Source: Glycomyces sambucus
GTDB taxonomy: Bacteria > Actinomycetota > Actinomycetes > Mycobacteriales > Micromonosporaceae
DNA length: 64,000 nucleotides
Assembly: GCF_900102815.1 (NCBI RefSeq)
Contig: NZ_FNGF01000007.1
Span: forward strand, 1 to 64,000
Reading direction: 5' to 3'
A program made the translations under genes and the position numbers. Positions 1 through 7,836 of this stretch are shown here, one piece after another; the stretch's first letter is position 1, and every line of letters starts with the position of its first letter. Under the pieces are notes generated by a model, which was given only the letters and a program-made list of their open reading frames with translations, did not search any database and was not told where the DNA came from.

Positions 1-128
1 GCCGCGAAGCGGCTCGGCCGTGCCGGACGCGCACACGCTCATGTACGCCGCCCCACGGCCTGGCTGCGAAGCCGCTCGGGCCTCACCCGGTCGTGCACAC
101 GCTGCCGTAGGCCGCCCGGTGCCCGGTG

Positions 129-191
129 CCCGTTGCCCGTTGCCCGTTGCCCGTTGCCCGTTGCCCGTTGCCCGTTGCCCGTTGCCCGTTG
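129..191. repeat. Heptamer tandem repeat CCCGTTG, nine copies
   Basis: Nine perfect head-to-tail copies of the 7-mer CCCGTTG run without interruption and then pass directly into the hexamer array that follows. The unit is not a multiple of three, so each frame reads a mixed peptide, and no start codon with a ribosome binding site uses it. It lies upstream of the alpha/beta hydrolase gene and is most simply a variable-number tandem repeat. Confidence 0.9.
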
Positions 192-194
192 CCC

Positions 195-266
195 GTTCGC
201 GTTCGCGTTCGCGTTCGCGTTCGCGTTCGCGTTCGCGTTCGCGTTCGCGTTCGCGTTCGCGTTCGC
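195..266. repeat. Hexamer tandem repeat GTTCGC, twelve copies
   Basis: Twelve perfect copies of GTTCGC follow the heptamer array without a gap. Translated, this would give Val-Arg, Phe-Ala or Ser-Arg dipeptide repeats, depending on frame. None looks like a real protein, and the neighbouring gene starts about 130 bases downstream. Confidence 0.9.
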
Positions 267-287
267 CAAGTATGGTGCCGTCCCGAT

Positions 288-332
288 GTCGGACCCTTCG
301 GGCACTGTTAAACGGGGGCGACTGCGAATGCG
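288..332 (+). repeat. Dispersed extragenic repeat, copy A
   Basis: This 45-base stretch matches another at 24975-25019, sharing GTCG.ACCC.TCGGGCACTGTT, then CGGGGG, then CTGCGAA.GC at the same spacing. A third, weaker copy lies at 45830-45875. All three copies are intergenic. What the element does is unknown; see the findings. Confidence 0.55.
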
Positions 333-397
333 CCGGGTCCTCGCGTTCGCCGCTGCGGGTCCTGGCGCCCGGGTGTGGGCTCTGTTACGTTCGGCGC

Positions 398-1153
398 GTG
401 GAACCTCTCAACGTGGAGCACCGCGGCCGCACCCTCCGCGGCGTCCTCCACCTCCCCCATCCGCACCGCGAACCCGTCCCCGCCGTCGTGCTGTGCCACG
501 GGTTCGGCGAGAACCGGATGGGGTCGCGCGACGAGTTCGTGCGCCTCGCCCGCATCCTCTCCGGCGAGGGCGTGGCCGCCTACCGCTTCGACTTCGCCGG
601 GTTCGGCGAGTCCGACGGCGACCCGGTCGAGTTCGCCATCTCCGACCAGGCGTCGCAGCTCGACGCGGTCCTCGACCAGCTCGCGCGCAACCGCGCGCTC
701 CTCCCCGAGCGGATCTCGGTCCTCGGCTTCAGCATGGGCGCGCTGACGGCGGTCCTGGTCGCGGGGCGCCGGCCGGTCCCGTCGCTCGCGCTGTGGGCGC
801 CCTCGGGCGGCCCGCTCAACCTGCCGTACTGGAACCGCGGGCCCTACCGCGACCAGATCCGCGACTGGGGCTACGCCGACTACCGGGGCGTGCGCTTCGG
901 CAGCGCGTTCCTCGACGACCTGCCGGGCCTCGACCAGTTCGCCGCCGCCGGGCGCCACGCCGGGCCGGCGCTCATCGCGGGCGGCACCGAGGACGGCCTC
1001 ATGCGGGCCGAGTTCCTGGAGCCGTACCGGGAGGTCTGGGGCGACCGGCTCGAGATGCGCACCGTCGCGGGCATGGGCCACAGCCCGGGGACGCTCGCGC
1101 AGCGGCAGGAGCTGCTGGACCTGACCTCGGCGTTCCTGCTGCGGACGGTGTGA
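398..1153 (+). CDS. Alpha/beta hydrolase (serine aminopeptidase/esterase-like)
   Basis: The protein has 251 residues. It shows the alpha/beta hydrolase plan: an oxyanion-hole strand HGFGEN near residue 34, the nucleophile elbow GFSMGA with Ser near residue 112, an acid in GTEDG near residue 200, and a late histidine in GMGHSPG. There is no signal peptide, so it is cytoplasmic. The substrate cannot be predicted; short acyl esters are usual for the family. I chose the GTG at 398 because homology-like sequence begins there, while the longer open frame upstream reads through the tandem repeats. It converges on recO, with only 7 bases between the stops. Confidence 0.8.
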   Translation: MEPLNVEHRGRTLRGVLHLPHPHREPVPAVVLCHGFGENRMGSRDEFVRLARILSGEGVAAYRFDFAGFGESDGDPVEFAISDQASQLDAVLDQLARNRALLPERISVLGFSMGALTAVLVAGRRPVPSLALWAPSGGPLNLPYWNRGPYRDQIRDWGYADYRGVRFGSAFLDDLPGLDQFAAAGRHAGPALIAGGTEDGLMRAEFLEPYREVWGDRLEMRTVAGMGHSPGTLAQRQELLDLTSAFLLRTV

Positions 1154-1160
1154 ACGCGCG

Positions 1161-1907
1161 CTAGTGCGGCACGTACTTGAGCGTCCGCAGTGGACGTTCG
1201 GAGTGCCATTGGAAGTGCGCCGCGATGAGCCCCGCGGCCTCGCCCCGCTGGCGGGAGTCCGCGCCGACGGCGTTGGCCCAGTCGCCGGACTCCAAGGCGC
1301 GCATGAGGTCGAGCGAGGCGGTCGCGGGCACGGAGGCGCCGCCGGGGCGGCAGTCGCCGCAGACGGCGCCGCCGGCGGCGACGGCGAAGGCCCGGTGCCG
1401 CCCGTCGGCGCCGCACACCGCGCACTGGTCGAGCGAGGGCGCCCACCCGGCGGACTTCATGCCGCGCAGGAGGTACGAGTCCATGACGAGCACGGGCGGC
1501 AGCTCGGTCTCGGCGAGGGCCCGGAACGCGCCGAGGGTGAGCTGGAAGACGTCGATGTCGGGCTGGTGGTCCTCGGGGACGAGCCGCTCGGCGGCCTCGG
1601 CGATGACGCACGCGGCCGTGTACGTCGCCCAGTCGCCGCTGATGGCGCCGCCCGACAGGTGCAGGCCCACGGCCTGGGTGACGGTGTGGAGCTCGGCGCG
1701 GCCCTCGATGAGCTGGAGGTCGACGTGGCTGAAGGGCGCGAGGCGGGCCCCGAACTTCGAGGAGGTGCGGCGCAGGCCCTTGGCCATGGCGCGGTATCGG
1801 CCGCGGCCGCGGCCGAGGAGGGACACGATCGCGTCGGCCTCGCCGAGTTTGAAGGTGCGCAGGACCACCGCGTCGTCGCGGAACAGCTTCCGAGTGCTCA
1901 CCCCCAC
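1161..1907 (-). CDS. recO: DNA repair protein RecO
   Basis: The protein has 248 residues, the usual RecO length. RecO loads RecA on gapped DNA with RecR and anneals SSB-coated strands in the RecF pathway. The N-terminal OB fold begins with KLFRDDAVVLRTFKLGEADAIV and continues to a typical GLRRTSSKFGARL strand, and the C-terminal helical domain carries a zinc site of the form CAVC...CGDC. The start is the ATG just after an open leader; an upstream promoter is not obvious. It lies convergent to the hydrolase and divergent from the MOSC gene. Confidence 0.93.
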   Translation of the reverse strand: MGVSTRKLFRDDAVVLRTFKLGEADAIVSLLGRGRGRYRAMAKGLRRTSSKFGARLAPFSHVDLQLIEGRAELHTVTQAVGLHLSGGAISGDWATYTAACVIAEAAERLVPEDHQPDIDVFQLTLGAFRALAETELPPVLVMDSYLLRGMKSAGWAPSLDQCAVCGADGRHRAFAVAAGGAVCGDCRPGGASVPATASLDLMRALESGDWANAVGADSRQRGEAAGLIAAHFQWHSERPLRTLKYVPH

Positions 1908-1983
1908 CCGGCAAGCGTAGCCGGGACCCCCGACACCGCGAATCCGGTTGAGGCGCGCGCCCGGCGCCGATAGGCTCCGGCGC

Positions 1984-2625
1984 GTGAAGATCGTCTCCGT
2001 GAACGTCGGCCGGCCCCGGGAGAACCCGTGGAAGGGCCTCGCCGCGACCTACATCGACAAGCGGCCCGTCGCGGGCCCGGTCGCGGTGACCGCGCCGGGG
2101 CCGAAGGGCGACGGCTCGGTGGGCCTGGCGGGCGACCGGGTGGGCGACGTGCGGAACCACGGCGGCACCGACCAGGCCGTGTACGCCTTCGCGAGCGAGG
2201 ACTACGCGCACTTCGGGGCGCTCGTGGGCCGCGAGTTCGGGCCCGGCGCGTTCGGGGAGAACCTGACGCTCGCCGGGTACGACGTGAACGCGGCGCTCAT
2301 CGGCGAGCGGTGGGCCGGGCCCGGCGGGCTCGTGCTCCAGGTGACCGGCGCGCGCATCCCGTGCGGCACGTTCCGCGGCTGGATCGACGAGCGCGGCTGG
2401 CTGAAGACCTTCACCCGGGAGGCCCGGCCGGGCCCGTACCTGCGGGTCGTAGAGCCGGGCCGTGTCGAGGCCGGGGCGGACCTGGAGGTGGTGCACCGGC
2501 CCGGGCACGGAGTCACGACCGCGATGTTCTTCCGGGCGGCCATGGGCGAACGCGACCTCGTGGAGGAGGTCGCGTCCGTCCCGGACCTGGCGCCCGGCGA
2601 CGCCGAGTGGCTGCGGGGGCGCTAG
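1984..2625 (+). CDS. MOSC domain protein (YiiM-like)
   Basis: The predicted protein has 213 residues starting at a GTG (VKIVSVNVGRP). The order of motifs matches MOSC proteins of the YiiM type: GLAGDRVGDVRNHGG, then YDWxx-like DYAHFGALVGREFGPGAFGENLT, and the conserved cysteine in GARIPCGTFRGW that is thought to carry sulfur or a molybdenum-cofactor-linked substrate. Relatives give resistance to 6-hydroxylaminopurine; that role here is inferred. It is divergent from recO, and its stop is 8 bases from the end of the convergent membrane-protein gene. Confidence 0.85.
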   Translation: MKIVSVNVGRPRENPWKGLAATYIDKRPVAGPVAVTAPGPKGDGSVGLAGDRVGDVRNHGGTDQAVYAFASEDYAHFGALVGREFGPGAFGENLTLAGYDVNAALIGERWAGPGGLVLQVTGARIPCGTFRGWIDERGWLKTFTREARPGPYLRVVEPGRVEAGADLEVVHRPGHGVTTAMFFRAAMGERDLVEEVASVPDLAPGDAEWLRGR

Positions 2626-2633
2626 GACAGGCC

Positions 2634-3104
2634 CTAGGCCCCGACCGGCTCGGGGGCGGCGTCCTTGAGGGCGGGCCTGCGGAAGTAGGCGTTCGCGCTG
2701 GGGCTGAACATGACGGCGGTCGCGAGCAGCACGGCCGCGATGTGCGACATGCGGGCCACGAAGATGCCCATCATGAGGTCGCCGTCGCCGCCGAACGCCT
2801 CGATGAACGGGGTGCCGTCCATGAGGAGCCGGGCGGGCTCGACGACCAGTGAGGCGAGGCCGATGACGGACAGGAGCCCGGCGAGGGCCCAGCGGGCCCA
2901 GCGGCGGCCGGACGCGAAGATCAGGATGAGGACCATGACGGCGAGGTAGATCCCGCCGCGGACGGCCAGCGCCGTCCACGTGCCGGAGTCGATCCCGCCG
3001 TCGCGGTTCATCTCGCTGACGACGAACAGGGCTTCGATGACCCCCGCGACGACGGCGGTCGTCCACAGCAGGGCGGCGTTGGTGACTGAGTGGGGTTTCT
3101 GCAT
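2634..3104 (-). CDS. Four-helix membrane protein of unknown function
   Basis: This 156-residue protein has about four hydrophobic segments (near residues 8-30, 48-66, 72-92 and 118-140) joined by short loops, plus a basic C-terminal tail. I do not recognise a catalytic motif. The start is the ATG of MQKPHS; a longer reading of the same frame upstream is arginine/serine-rich and looks like a shadow of the endonuclease V gene. The function is unknown. Confidence 0.65.
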   Translation of the reverse strand: MQKPHSVTNAALLWTTAVVAGVIEALFVVSEMNRDGGIDSGTWTALAVRGGIYLAVMVLILIFASGRRWARWALAGLLSVIGLASLVVEPARLLMDGTPFIEAFGGDGDLMMGIFVARMSHIAAVLLATAVMFSPSANAYFRRPALKDAAPEPVGA

Positions 3105-3207
3105 GCTCTCGACACTAGGGTCCAGACCCCCTGTTCTCGATCCTGCGGGCGGGCCGGTCCGGGGTGGGGTGGGCCCTACCCCCCCCGGGCGCCGCGGGGC
3201 GCGGCCG

Positions 3208-3912
3208 TCAGGCGGGGGCGGCTTCGGCGAGTCGCTTGCGCCCCAACTGGTCTGCGGCGCGGATCGGCTCGGGCAGGCGGTAGCGGGGGGCGAGTTCGAG
3301 GACGAGGTCGCGGGCGGTGGCGAGGGTCGCGCGGTGGCCGACCGACACGTACACGGGCTTGACGCCGTCCTGGGTGCGCAGGGCGCAGCCGACGGTCTCC
3401 TCCCCCGCGCTGATCGGGGTCCACGCGCCGCGGTCGGGCCCGGGGGCCTCGACGGGCAGGTGCGGGGGGTTCTTGGCGACGCCGATGGCGGGCGCGTCGA
3501 GGACGACGCCGAGGTGGCAGGCGAGGCCGAACCGCCGCGGGTGGGTGAGGCCGTATCCGTCGCACACGTACAGGTCGGGGGTGACGGTGAGCGCGTCGAT
3601 CGCCTTGAGCAGCAAGGGGAGTTCGCGGAACGCGAGGAGGCCGGGCACGTACGGGAAGTCGGAGGTGCCGCGCACGACGGTCTGGTCGAGGACGGCGAGG
3701 TCGCCGCGGCGCAGGACGACCGCGGTGGCGACGGCGACGTCGGAGTCCTTGCCGTAGGCGATGTCGAGGCCCGCGACGGTGTCGATCGGCCGGTCGTCGT
3801 CGGCGACCACAACGCAGCCGGCGAGTTCGGTCTGCATCGCGACGGCCTCGGCCTCGTCGTGCGGCAGGCGGGTGTAGGGGGCGCGCTGCGGGGCTGTTTC
3901 GGAGTCGCTCAC
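3208..3912 (-). CDS. nfi: Endonuclease V (deoxyinosine 3' endonuclease)
   Basis: The protein has 234 residues. Endonuclease V cuts the second phosphodiester bond 3' of deoxyinosine and other deaminated bases, starting alternative excision repair. The metal-binding residues sit in the expected places: Asp in GLDIAYG, Glu in GLLAFRELP, and Asp in DGYGLTHPRRFGLACHLG. The conserved VGCALRT strand is also present. The gene starts 13 bases after the stop of the small acidic gene upstream, so the two are probably one transcription unit. Confidence 0.93.
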   Translation of the reverse strand: MSDSETAPQRAPYTRLPHDEAEAVAMQTELAGCVVVADDDRPIDTVAGLDIAYGKDSDVAVATAVVLRRGDLAVLDQTVVRGTSDFPYVPGLLAFRELPLLLKAIDALTVTPDLYVCDGYGLTHPRRFGLACHLGVVLDAPAIGVAKNPPHLPVEAPGPDRGAWTPISAGEETVGCALRTQDGVKPVYVSVGHRATLATARDLVLELAPRYRLPEPIRAADQLGRKRLAEAAPA

Positions 3913-3925
3913 ACCGGCAGCCTAG

Positions 3926-4234
3926 TCAGCCCTCGCCGCCGAGCTCGAAAGGGAAGTCGTCAGGGTCGAAAGCGCCGTCGAAATCGCCATCGGAATCACC
4001 GTCGAAAGCGCCGTCGAGGACGTCGCTGGAATCGTCACCGGCGGCGGTGTCCGCCTCGGCGCCGGTCTCGAAGCTGCCGTCGCCCTCGGCCTCGTAGTGG
4101 AACTCGCCGGGGCCGCCGGCGTCCGCGAGGAGGTCGTCCGCGGCGTCCTCGGCGGCGGGGTCCGGGGCCGCCTCCAGGGTCGCGAAGAAGTCCTCGCCGA
4201 ACTCGTCGTCCCCGGTGTCCAGGTCATCGGTCAT
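3926..4234 (-). CDS. Small highly acidic protein of unknown function
   Basis: The 102-residue product is dominated by Asp, Glu, Gly and Ala, with almost no basic residues, and is predicted to be disordered. A strong ribosome binding site, GGGGAGG, stands 5 bases before the ATG, and the gene is close and co-directional with nfi. These two points are why I treat it as real despite its low complexity. It has no recognised domain. A charged interaction partner or chaperone-like role is only a guess. Confidence 0.55.
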   Translation of the reverse strand: MTDDLDTGDDEFGEDFFATLEAAPDPAAEDAADDLLADAGGPGEFHYEAEGDGSFETGAEADTAAGDDSSDVLDGAFDGDSDGDFDGAFDPDDFPFELGGEG

Positions 4235-4392
4235 GGCGGCCTCCCCGCGTCTCCTTCCAGCATATTGAGCCCGCGCGGGCCCCGCCGCAAGTCCGCGCCC
4301 GCGGCAAGCGCCCGACCGCGCGCTGCCGAGAGCGGATATGCCGAGGGCGAACGGGGCTTGCCAGCCGACCGGCAGGCCGCCATGCTCAGGGC

Positions 4393-5475
4393 ATGAGCAC
4401 GCAACCGAAGCGCATCCTCGTCCTCGGCGGAACCGTCTACCTCTCCCGGACCATCGCGCAGCTCGCGATCGCGCGCGGCGACCGGGTGACCGTCGCCGCC
4501 CGCGGCTCCAGCGGCGAACCGCCCGCGGGCGCCGAGTTCGTCCCCATCGACCGCAGCGTCTCCGGCGGCGTCGATCCCCTGCGCGGCAGGGAGTTCGACG
4601 CGGTCTTCGACGTCGCGCGCATCCCCGCGCAGGTCGGCCCGGTCCTCGACGCCCTCGCCGACGGCGCCGGTCACTGGTCCTTCATCTCCTCGATCTCGGC
4701 CTACTCCGAGCACGCGGCCGTCACCGACGACCTGTACGAGCCGGCCCCGGACGACTCGACCGACCCGTCGGTGGAGGTCTACGGCGCCAGCAAGGTCGCC
4801 ATCGAGAACAGGGTACGCGAGCGCCTGGGCGACCGCGCGCTCGTCACCCGGCCCGGCCTCATCGTCGGCGCCGGCGACCCCGTCGACCGGCTCGGGTACT
4901 GGCCGCTGCGCTTCAGCGAGGGCGGCGAGATCCTCGCCCCCGGCCCGAAGGAGCGGCCCGTGCAGTGGATCGACGTCGAGGACTACGCGAACTGGCTCCT
5001 CGACGCCGCCGACGCGAAGCTCACCGGCACCTTCGACGCGATCGGCGGCCACATCGGCATGGGCGCGTTCTTCGACGGTATCGCCGACGCGCTCGTCGAC
5101 GAGGGCGTCATCGCCGAGCGGCCGCACCTCACGTGGGTGTCGCAGGAGTTCCTGCTCGAACAGGAGGTGACCCCATGGGCCGGGCACGAGTCGCTCGGCT
5201 TCTGGGTGCCCTCCCCCGACTACGACGGGCACGGCAGCCGCCCGCCCGGGCCCGCCGTCGCCGCCGGGCTCCGGCTCTCCACGCTGGAGACCACGGTCAA
5301 GCGGTGGTGGCGCGCGAACGCGGCCGCGCCCACGCTGCGGGCCGGCATGAGCCGCAGGCGCGAAGGCGAGCTGCTGGCCGCCTGGCACGGGACCGAGGCC
5401 GACACCGCGGCCCTGGAGCGGTACGACCGGGAGCGGGCCTTCGCGGTGCCGCCGGTGACCGCCCCGCCGGGGTAG
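4393..5475 (+). CDS. NAD(P)-dependent epimerase/dehydratase-like reductase
   Basis: The 360-residue protein begins with a Rossmann dinucleotide motif, ILVLGGTVYLSRTIA, in which the usual glycine pattern is GGTVYLS. Further on it has a short-chain-dehydrogenase-like YGASKVAIE (Tyr and Lys) preceded by SSISAYS. This puts it in the extended SDR superfamily of nucleotide-sugar epimerases and isoflavone-reductase-like enzymes; the substrate is unknown. The ATG at 4393 immediately precedes the Rossmann strand. A strong hairpin terminator follows 15 bases after the stop. Confidence 0.78.
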   Translation: MSTQPKRILVLGGTVYLSRTIAQLAIARGDRVTVAARGSSGEPPAGAEFVPIDRSVSGGVDPLRGREFDAVFDVARIPAQVGPVLDALADGAGHWSFISSISAYSEHAAVTDDLYEPAPDDSTDPSVEVYGASKVAIENRVRERLGDRALVTRPGLIVGAGDPVDRLGYWPLRFSEGGEILAPGPKERPVQWIDVEDYANWLLDAADAKLTGTFDAIGGHIGMGAFFDGIADALVDEGVIAERPHLTWVSQEFLLEQEVTPWAGHESLGFWVPSPDYDGHGSRPPGPAVAAGLRLSTLETTVKRWWRANAAAPTLRAGMSRRREGELLAAWHGTEADTAALERYDRERAFAVPPVTAPPG

Positions 5476-5490
5476 GTCCCGCGGACACGG

Positions 5491-5520
5491 CAACGGCCCC
5501 GCCTTCCGGTGGGGCCGTTG
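5491..5520. terminator. Bidirectional hairpin terminator
   Basis: The exact 10-bp stem CAACGGCCCC / GGGGCCGTTG is extended by GCC/GGT around a TTCC loop. It lies between two convergent genes and could serve both. Confidence 0.75.
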
Positions 5521-5533
5521 CGATGTCGTGACG

Positions 5534-6250
5534 TTACTGCGCCGGGGGCGGGGGCGGCTGCTGCCCGTAGGGCGGCTGGCCCGGCTGCTGGCCGTACGGC
5601 GGCTGGCCGCCGTAGGGCGGCTGCCCCTGGTACGGGCCCGCGCCGAGGTCCTCCTTGCGGAAGAACTCGTTCGAGGCCGGCACCGCCAGCAGGATGATGA
5701 TGATGAGCGAGCCGACGATGAACACGATGAGGGTCGCCCAGTCCAGAGCGGACACCCAGCTCGGGGTCGCGTCCTCGACCGCCTGCGTCATCTCGTCCTG
5801 GTACTCGGTGCCGTTGACGTTGTAGGTGGTCTCGCCGACCTGGCCGATGAGGCCGCCGAGGCCGCAGCACGCCAAGGCGATGCCCGACAGCACCCACGAG
5901 AGGATGCGCCCGGGGCGGTTCCCCTTGTTGTTCAGGATGCCGAGGATCACGTAGAACACCGCGAACAGCAGGTACACGCCCGCGACGGCCGCGAACGTGA
6001 TCGTCATGATCGTGCCGATGTCGTCGGCGGTGATGCCCGAGCCCTCGAGGGACGGGTCGGTCTGGATCTGGTCGGTGACGACGTCCTTGACGCTCGCCTG
6101 GACCGCGAACATCGAGATGCCGGTGATGACGAGCAGTGCGGCGGTGAGGAACTGGGTCCACACCACCGCGGAGACCGTCGACGGCCTGGTCTTCGGGCCC
6201 GAGGGCAGGGGCTGCTGCGGCGGGTACTGCGGCGCTGGCGGGTACGCCAT
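5534..6250 (-). CDS. Proline/glutamine-tailed membrane protein of unknown function
   Basis: This 238-residue protein starts with a proline-rich cytoplasmic segment. It then has about four hydrophobic helices (near residues 28-50, 80-105, 115-135 and 165-188) and ends in a repeated PPYGQQP tail. This layout resembles small actinobacterial DUF4064-type or tail-repeat membrane proteins, but I cannot name the family firmly. The ATG is preceded by GGAGGCCGCC, a ribosome binding site pattern used by other genes in this window. It lies just downstream of the nitrite operon on the same strand, 75 bases from the UroS gene stop. Confidence 0.7.
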   Translation of the reverse strand: MAYPPAPQYPPQQPLPSGPKTRPSTVSAVVWTQFLTAALLVITGISMFAVQASVKDVVTDQIQTDPSLEGSGITADDIGTIMTITFAAVAGVYLLFAVFYVILGILNNKGNRPGRILSWVLSGIALACCGLGGLIGQVGETTYNVNGTEYQDEMTQAVEDATPSWVSALDWATLIVFIVGSLIIIILLAVPASNEFFRKEDLGAGPYQGQPPYGGQPPYGQQPGQPPYGQQPPPPPAQ

Positions 6251-6325
6251 GGCGGCCTCCGATTCAGATTTCGCGTGGTGCGGGCTCCCTCATCGTACAA
6301 AGGGAAACCGGTTATCGCACGCCGC

Positions 6326-7474
6326 TCACACTTCGAGGTTCAGGCGGTAGCCGCGCTTGATCACCGTCTCCACACAGGACCGGAGGTGGACGGCGTCGCG
6401 CAGCCGCGTCACCGCCATCTCCACCGCGTGCCCGTCGGCGCCGCGCGGCAGGTGCCCCAGCAGCTCGGTGCGGGACAGGACGCGGCCGTTCGCGGAGGCG
6501 AGGGCCCGGATGACGGCCATCGGCGCGGGCGGCAGCTGGAACGGCTGGTCGTCGAGGAGGACCATGTGGCCGCGCAGCTCGATGTGGTGCCCGGTGGCCA
6601 GGAGCAGGCGCCGGGAGCGCTTGGGCAGCGCGGAGGCGACGGTGCGCACGAGCGAGCCGAGGCGGGCCCGCTGCGGCTGGGCCGTCTCGACCCCCAGGCG
6701 CTCCAAGGGGGCCGCGGTGACGGGGCCGACCGCGACGGGGAGGACGCCGTTGTCCTCCGCGGGCGCGCGGAACGCCTCCAGCATGTCGGCGGCCTGGTCC
6801 CCGGCGATGCGAAGGAGGGCGTTCGCGGCGGGCGCCGACGTGAAGGTGACCGCGTCGATGCGGCGGGCGCAGATCGCGTCCACGAGGCGCTGCACCGGCG
6901 TGATGTCGGTCGGGAGCGTCCACCGGTAGACCGGGACGGGGACGGCCGCGCCGCCGCCGGCGCGGACGGTGCGGATGAAGTCCTCGGCGGGGTCGCCGTG
7001 GAGCTGGATGGCGACCCGCTGGCCGCCGACGCCGCGTTCGCGCAGGTACCGGACGACCTCGTCGCCGGTCTCGGAGGGCGCGGTCCACTCCTCGGTGAGC
7101 CCGGCGGCGCGCACGGCGCCGAGGGCCTTGGGGCCGCGGCAGAGGATGCGGGCGCGAGCGAGGACTTCGAGGAGGTCCTCGCCCATGCCCCAGCCCTCGG
7201 CGGCCTCGAGCCAGCCGCGGAAACCGATGCCGGTGGTGGCGACGACGAGGTCCGGGGCCTCCCGGATGAGTTCGACGGTGGCCGCGCGGAGGGCCTCGTC
7301 GTCGGGGAGCGGGACGATGCGCAGCGTCGGGGCGACGATGGTGCGGGCGCCGCGGCGCTCCAGCAGGGTCGCGAGCTCGTCGGCGCGGCGCTGCGCCGTG
7401 ACGGCCACGGTGTAGCCGGTCAGCGGCGCGAGCGACGTCCCGGCCTCTTGGACGGGGGCTCCGGCGGCGGCCAT
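6326..7474 (-). CDS. Uroporphyrinogen-III synthase fused to winged-helix DNA-binding domain
   Basis: The 382-residue protein has two parts. Residues about 15-270 resemble HemD, which closes hydroxymethylbilane to uroporphyrinogen III, the precursor of siroheme (LTGYTVAVTAQRRADEL..., TFTSAPAANALL). Residues about 285-382 match an OmpR/PhoB-type winged helix (MAVIRALASANGRVLSRTELL, then HAVEMAVTRLRDAV, ending VIKRGYRL). The ATG overlaps the nirD stop by one base (TGATG), so translation is coupled and it is the last gene of the nitrite operon. The synthase part may supply siroheme precursor to NirB; the winged helix may make it a regulator. Which activity survives cannot be told from sequence. 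Confidence 0.85.
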   Translation of the reverse strand: MAAAGAPVQEAGTSLAPLTGYTVAVTAQRRADELATLLERRGARTIVAPTLRIVPLPDDEALRAATVELIREAPDLVVATTGIGFRGWLEAAEGWGMGEDLLEVLARARILCRGPKALGAVRAAGLTEEWTAPSETGDEVVRYLRERGVGGQRVAIQLHGDPAEDFIRTVRAGGGAAVPVPVYRWTLPTDITPVQRLVDAICARRIDAVTFTSAPAANALLRIAGDQAADMLEAFRAPAEDNGVLPVAVGPVTAAPLERLGVETAQPQRARLGSLVRTVASALPKRSRRLLLATGHHIELRGHMVLLDDQPFQLPPAPMAVIRALASANGRVLSRTELLGHLPRGADGHAVEMAVTRLRDAVHLRSCVETVIKRGYRLNLEV

Positions 7475-7830
7475 CAGGCGCCCGCTTTCGCTTCCGCGAG
7501 GGCGCCGACGCGGATCGCGCCGTCGGCCACCTCGACCGCGTAGACCTCCAGCGCGGCGGACTCGTCGTCGAGGCACGCGCCGGTCTTGAGGGAGAACGCC
7601 TGCTTGAGCAGGGGGCTGACGACGACCGGGTCGCCGCCGCGGTCGCCCACGAGGCCGCGGCTGATGACGTTGGCGCCGGTGAACGGGTCGCGGTTGGCGA
7701 CCGCGTAGAGGCTGTCGTCGGGGAGCCGGAACACGGCGACCTGCTCGCCGCCGGGGAGGAGCGCGGCGACGCCGCGGCCGGGCACGAGCCGGTCGAATGC
7801 GCAGATTGCCTGGAGCGGAGGCGAGGTCAT
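7474..7830 (-). CDS. nirD: Nitrite reductase (NADH) small subunit
   Basis: The 118-residue protein has the Rieske-like fold of NirD. The cluster ligands are missing: the place where true Rieske proteins have CxH reads DPFTGANVISRG, as is normal for NirD. It partners the large subunit NirB in reducing nitrite to ammonium for assimilation. The gene begins 6 bases after nirB and overlaps the uroporphyrinogen synthase fusion by one base. Confidence 0.93.
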   Translation of the reverse strand: MTSPPLQAICAFDRLVPGRGVAALLPGGEQVAVFRLPDDSLYAVANRDPFTGANVISRGLVGDRGGDPVVVSPLLKQAFSLKTGACLDDESAALEVYAVEVADGAIRVGALAEAKAGA

Positions 7831-7836
7831 TGCGGA

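Noticed and set aside
129-266. CRISPR array
   Set aside because: Units are 6-7 bases with no spacers and no cas genes nearby.
20-397. Upstream extension of the hydrolase frame through the tandem repeats
   Set aside because: It encodes Ser-Arg and other dipeptide repeats with no fold, and a GTG at 398 starts the homologous part.
5220-6161. Minus-strand frame across the epimerase tail and terminator
   Set aside because: Shadow frame that reads through a strong terminator; the real membrane protein is in another frame.
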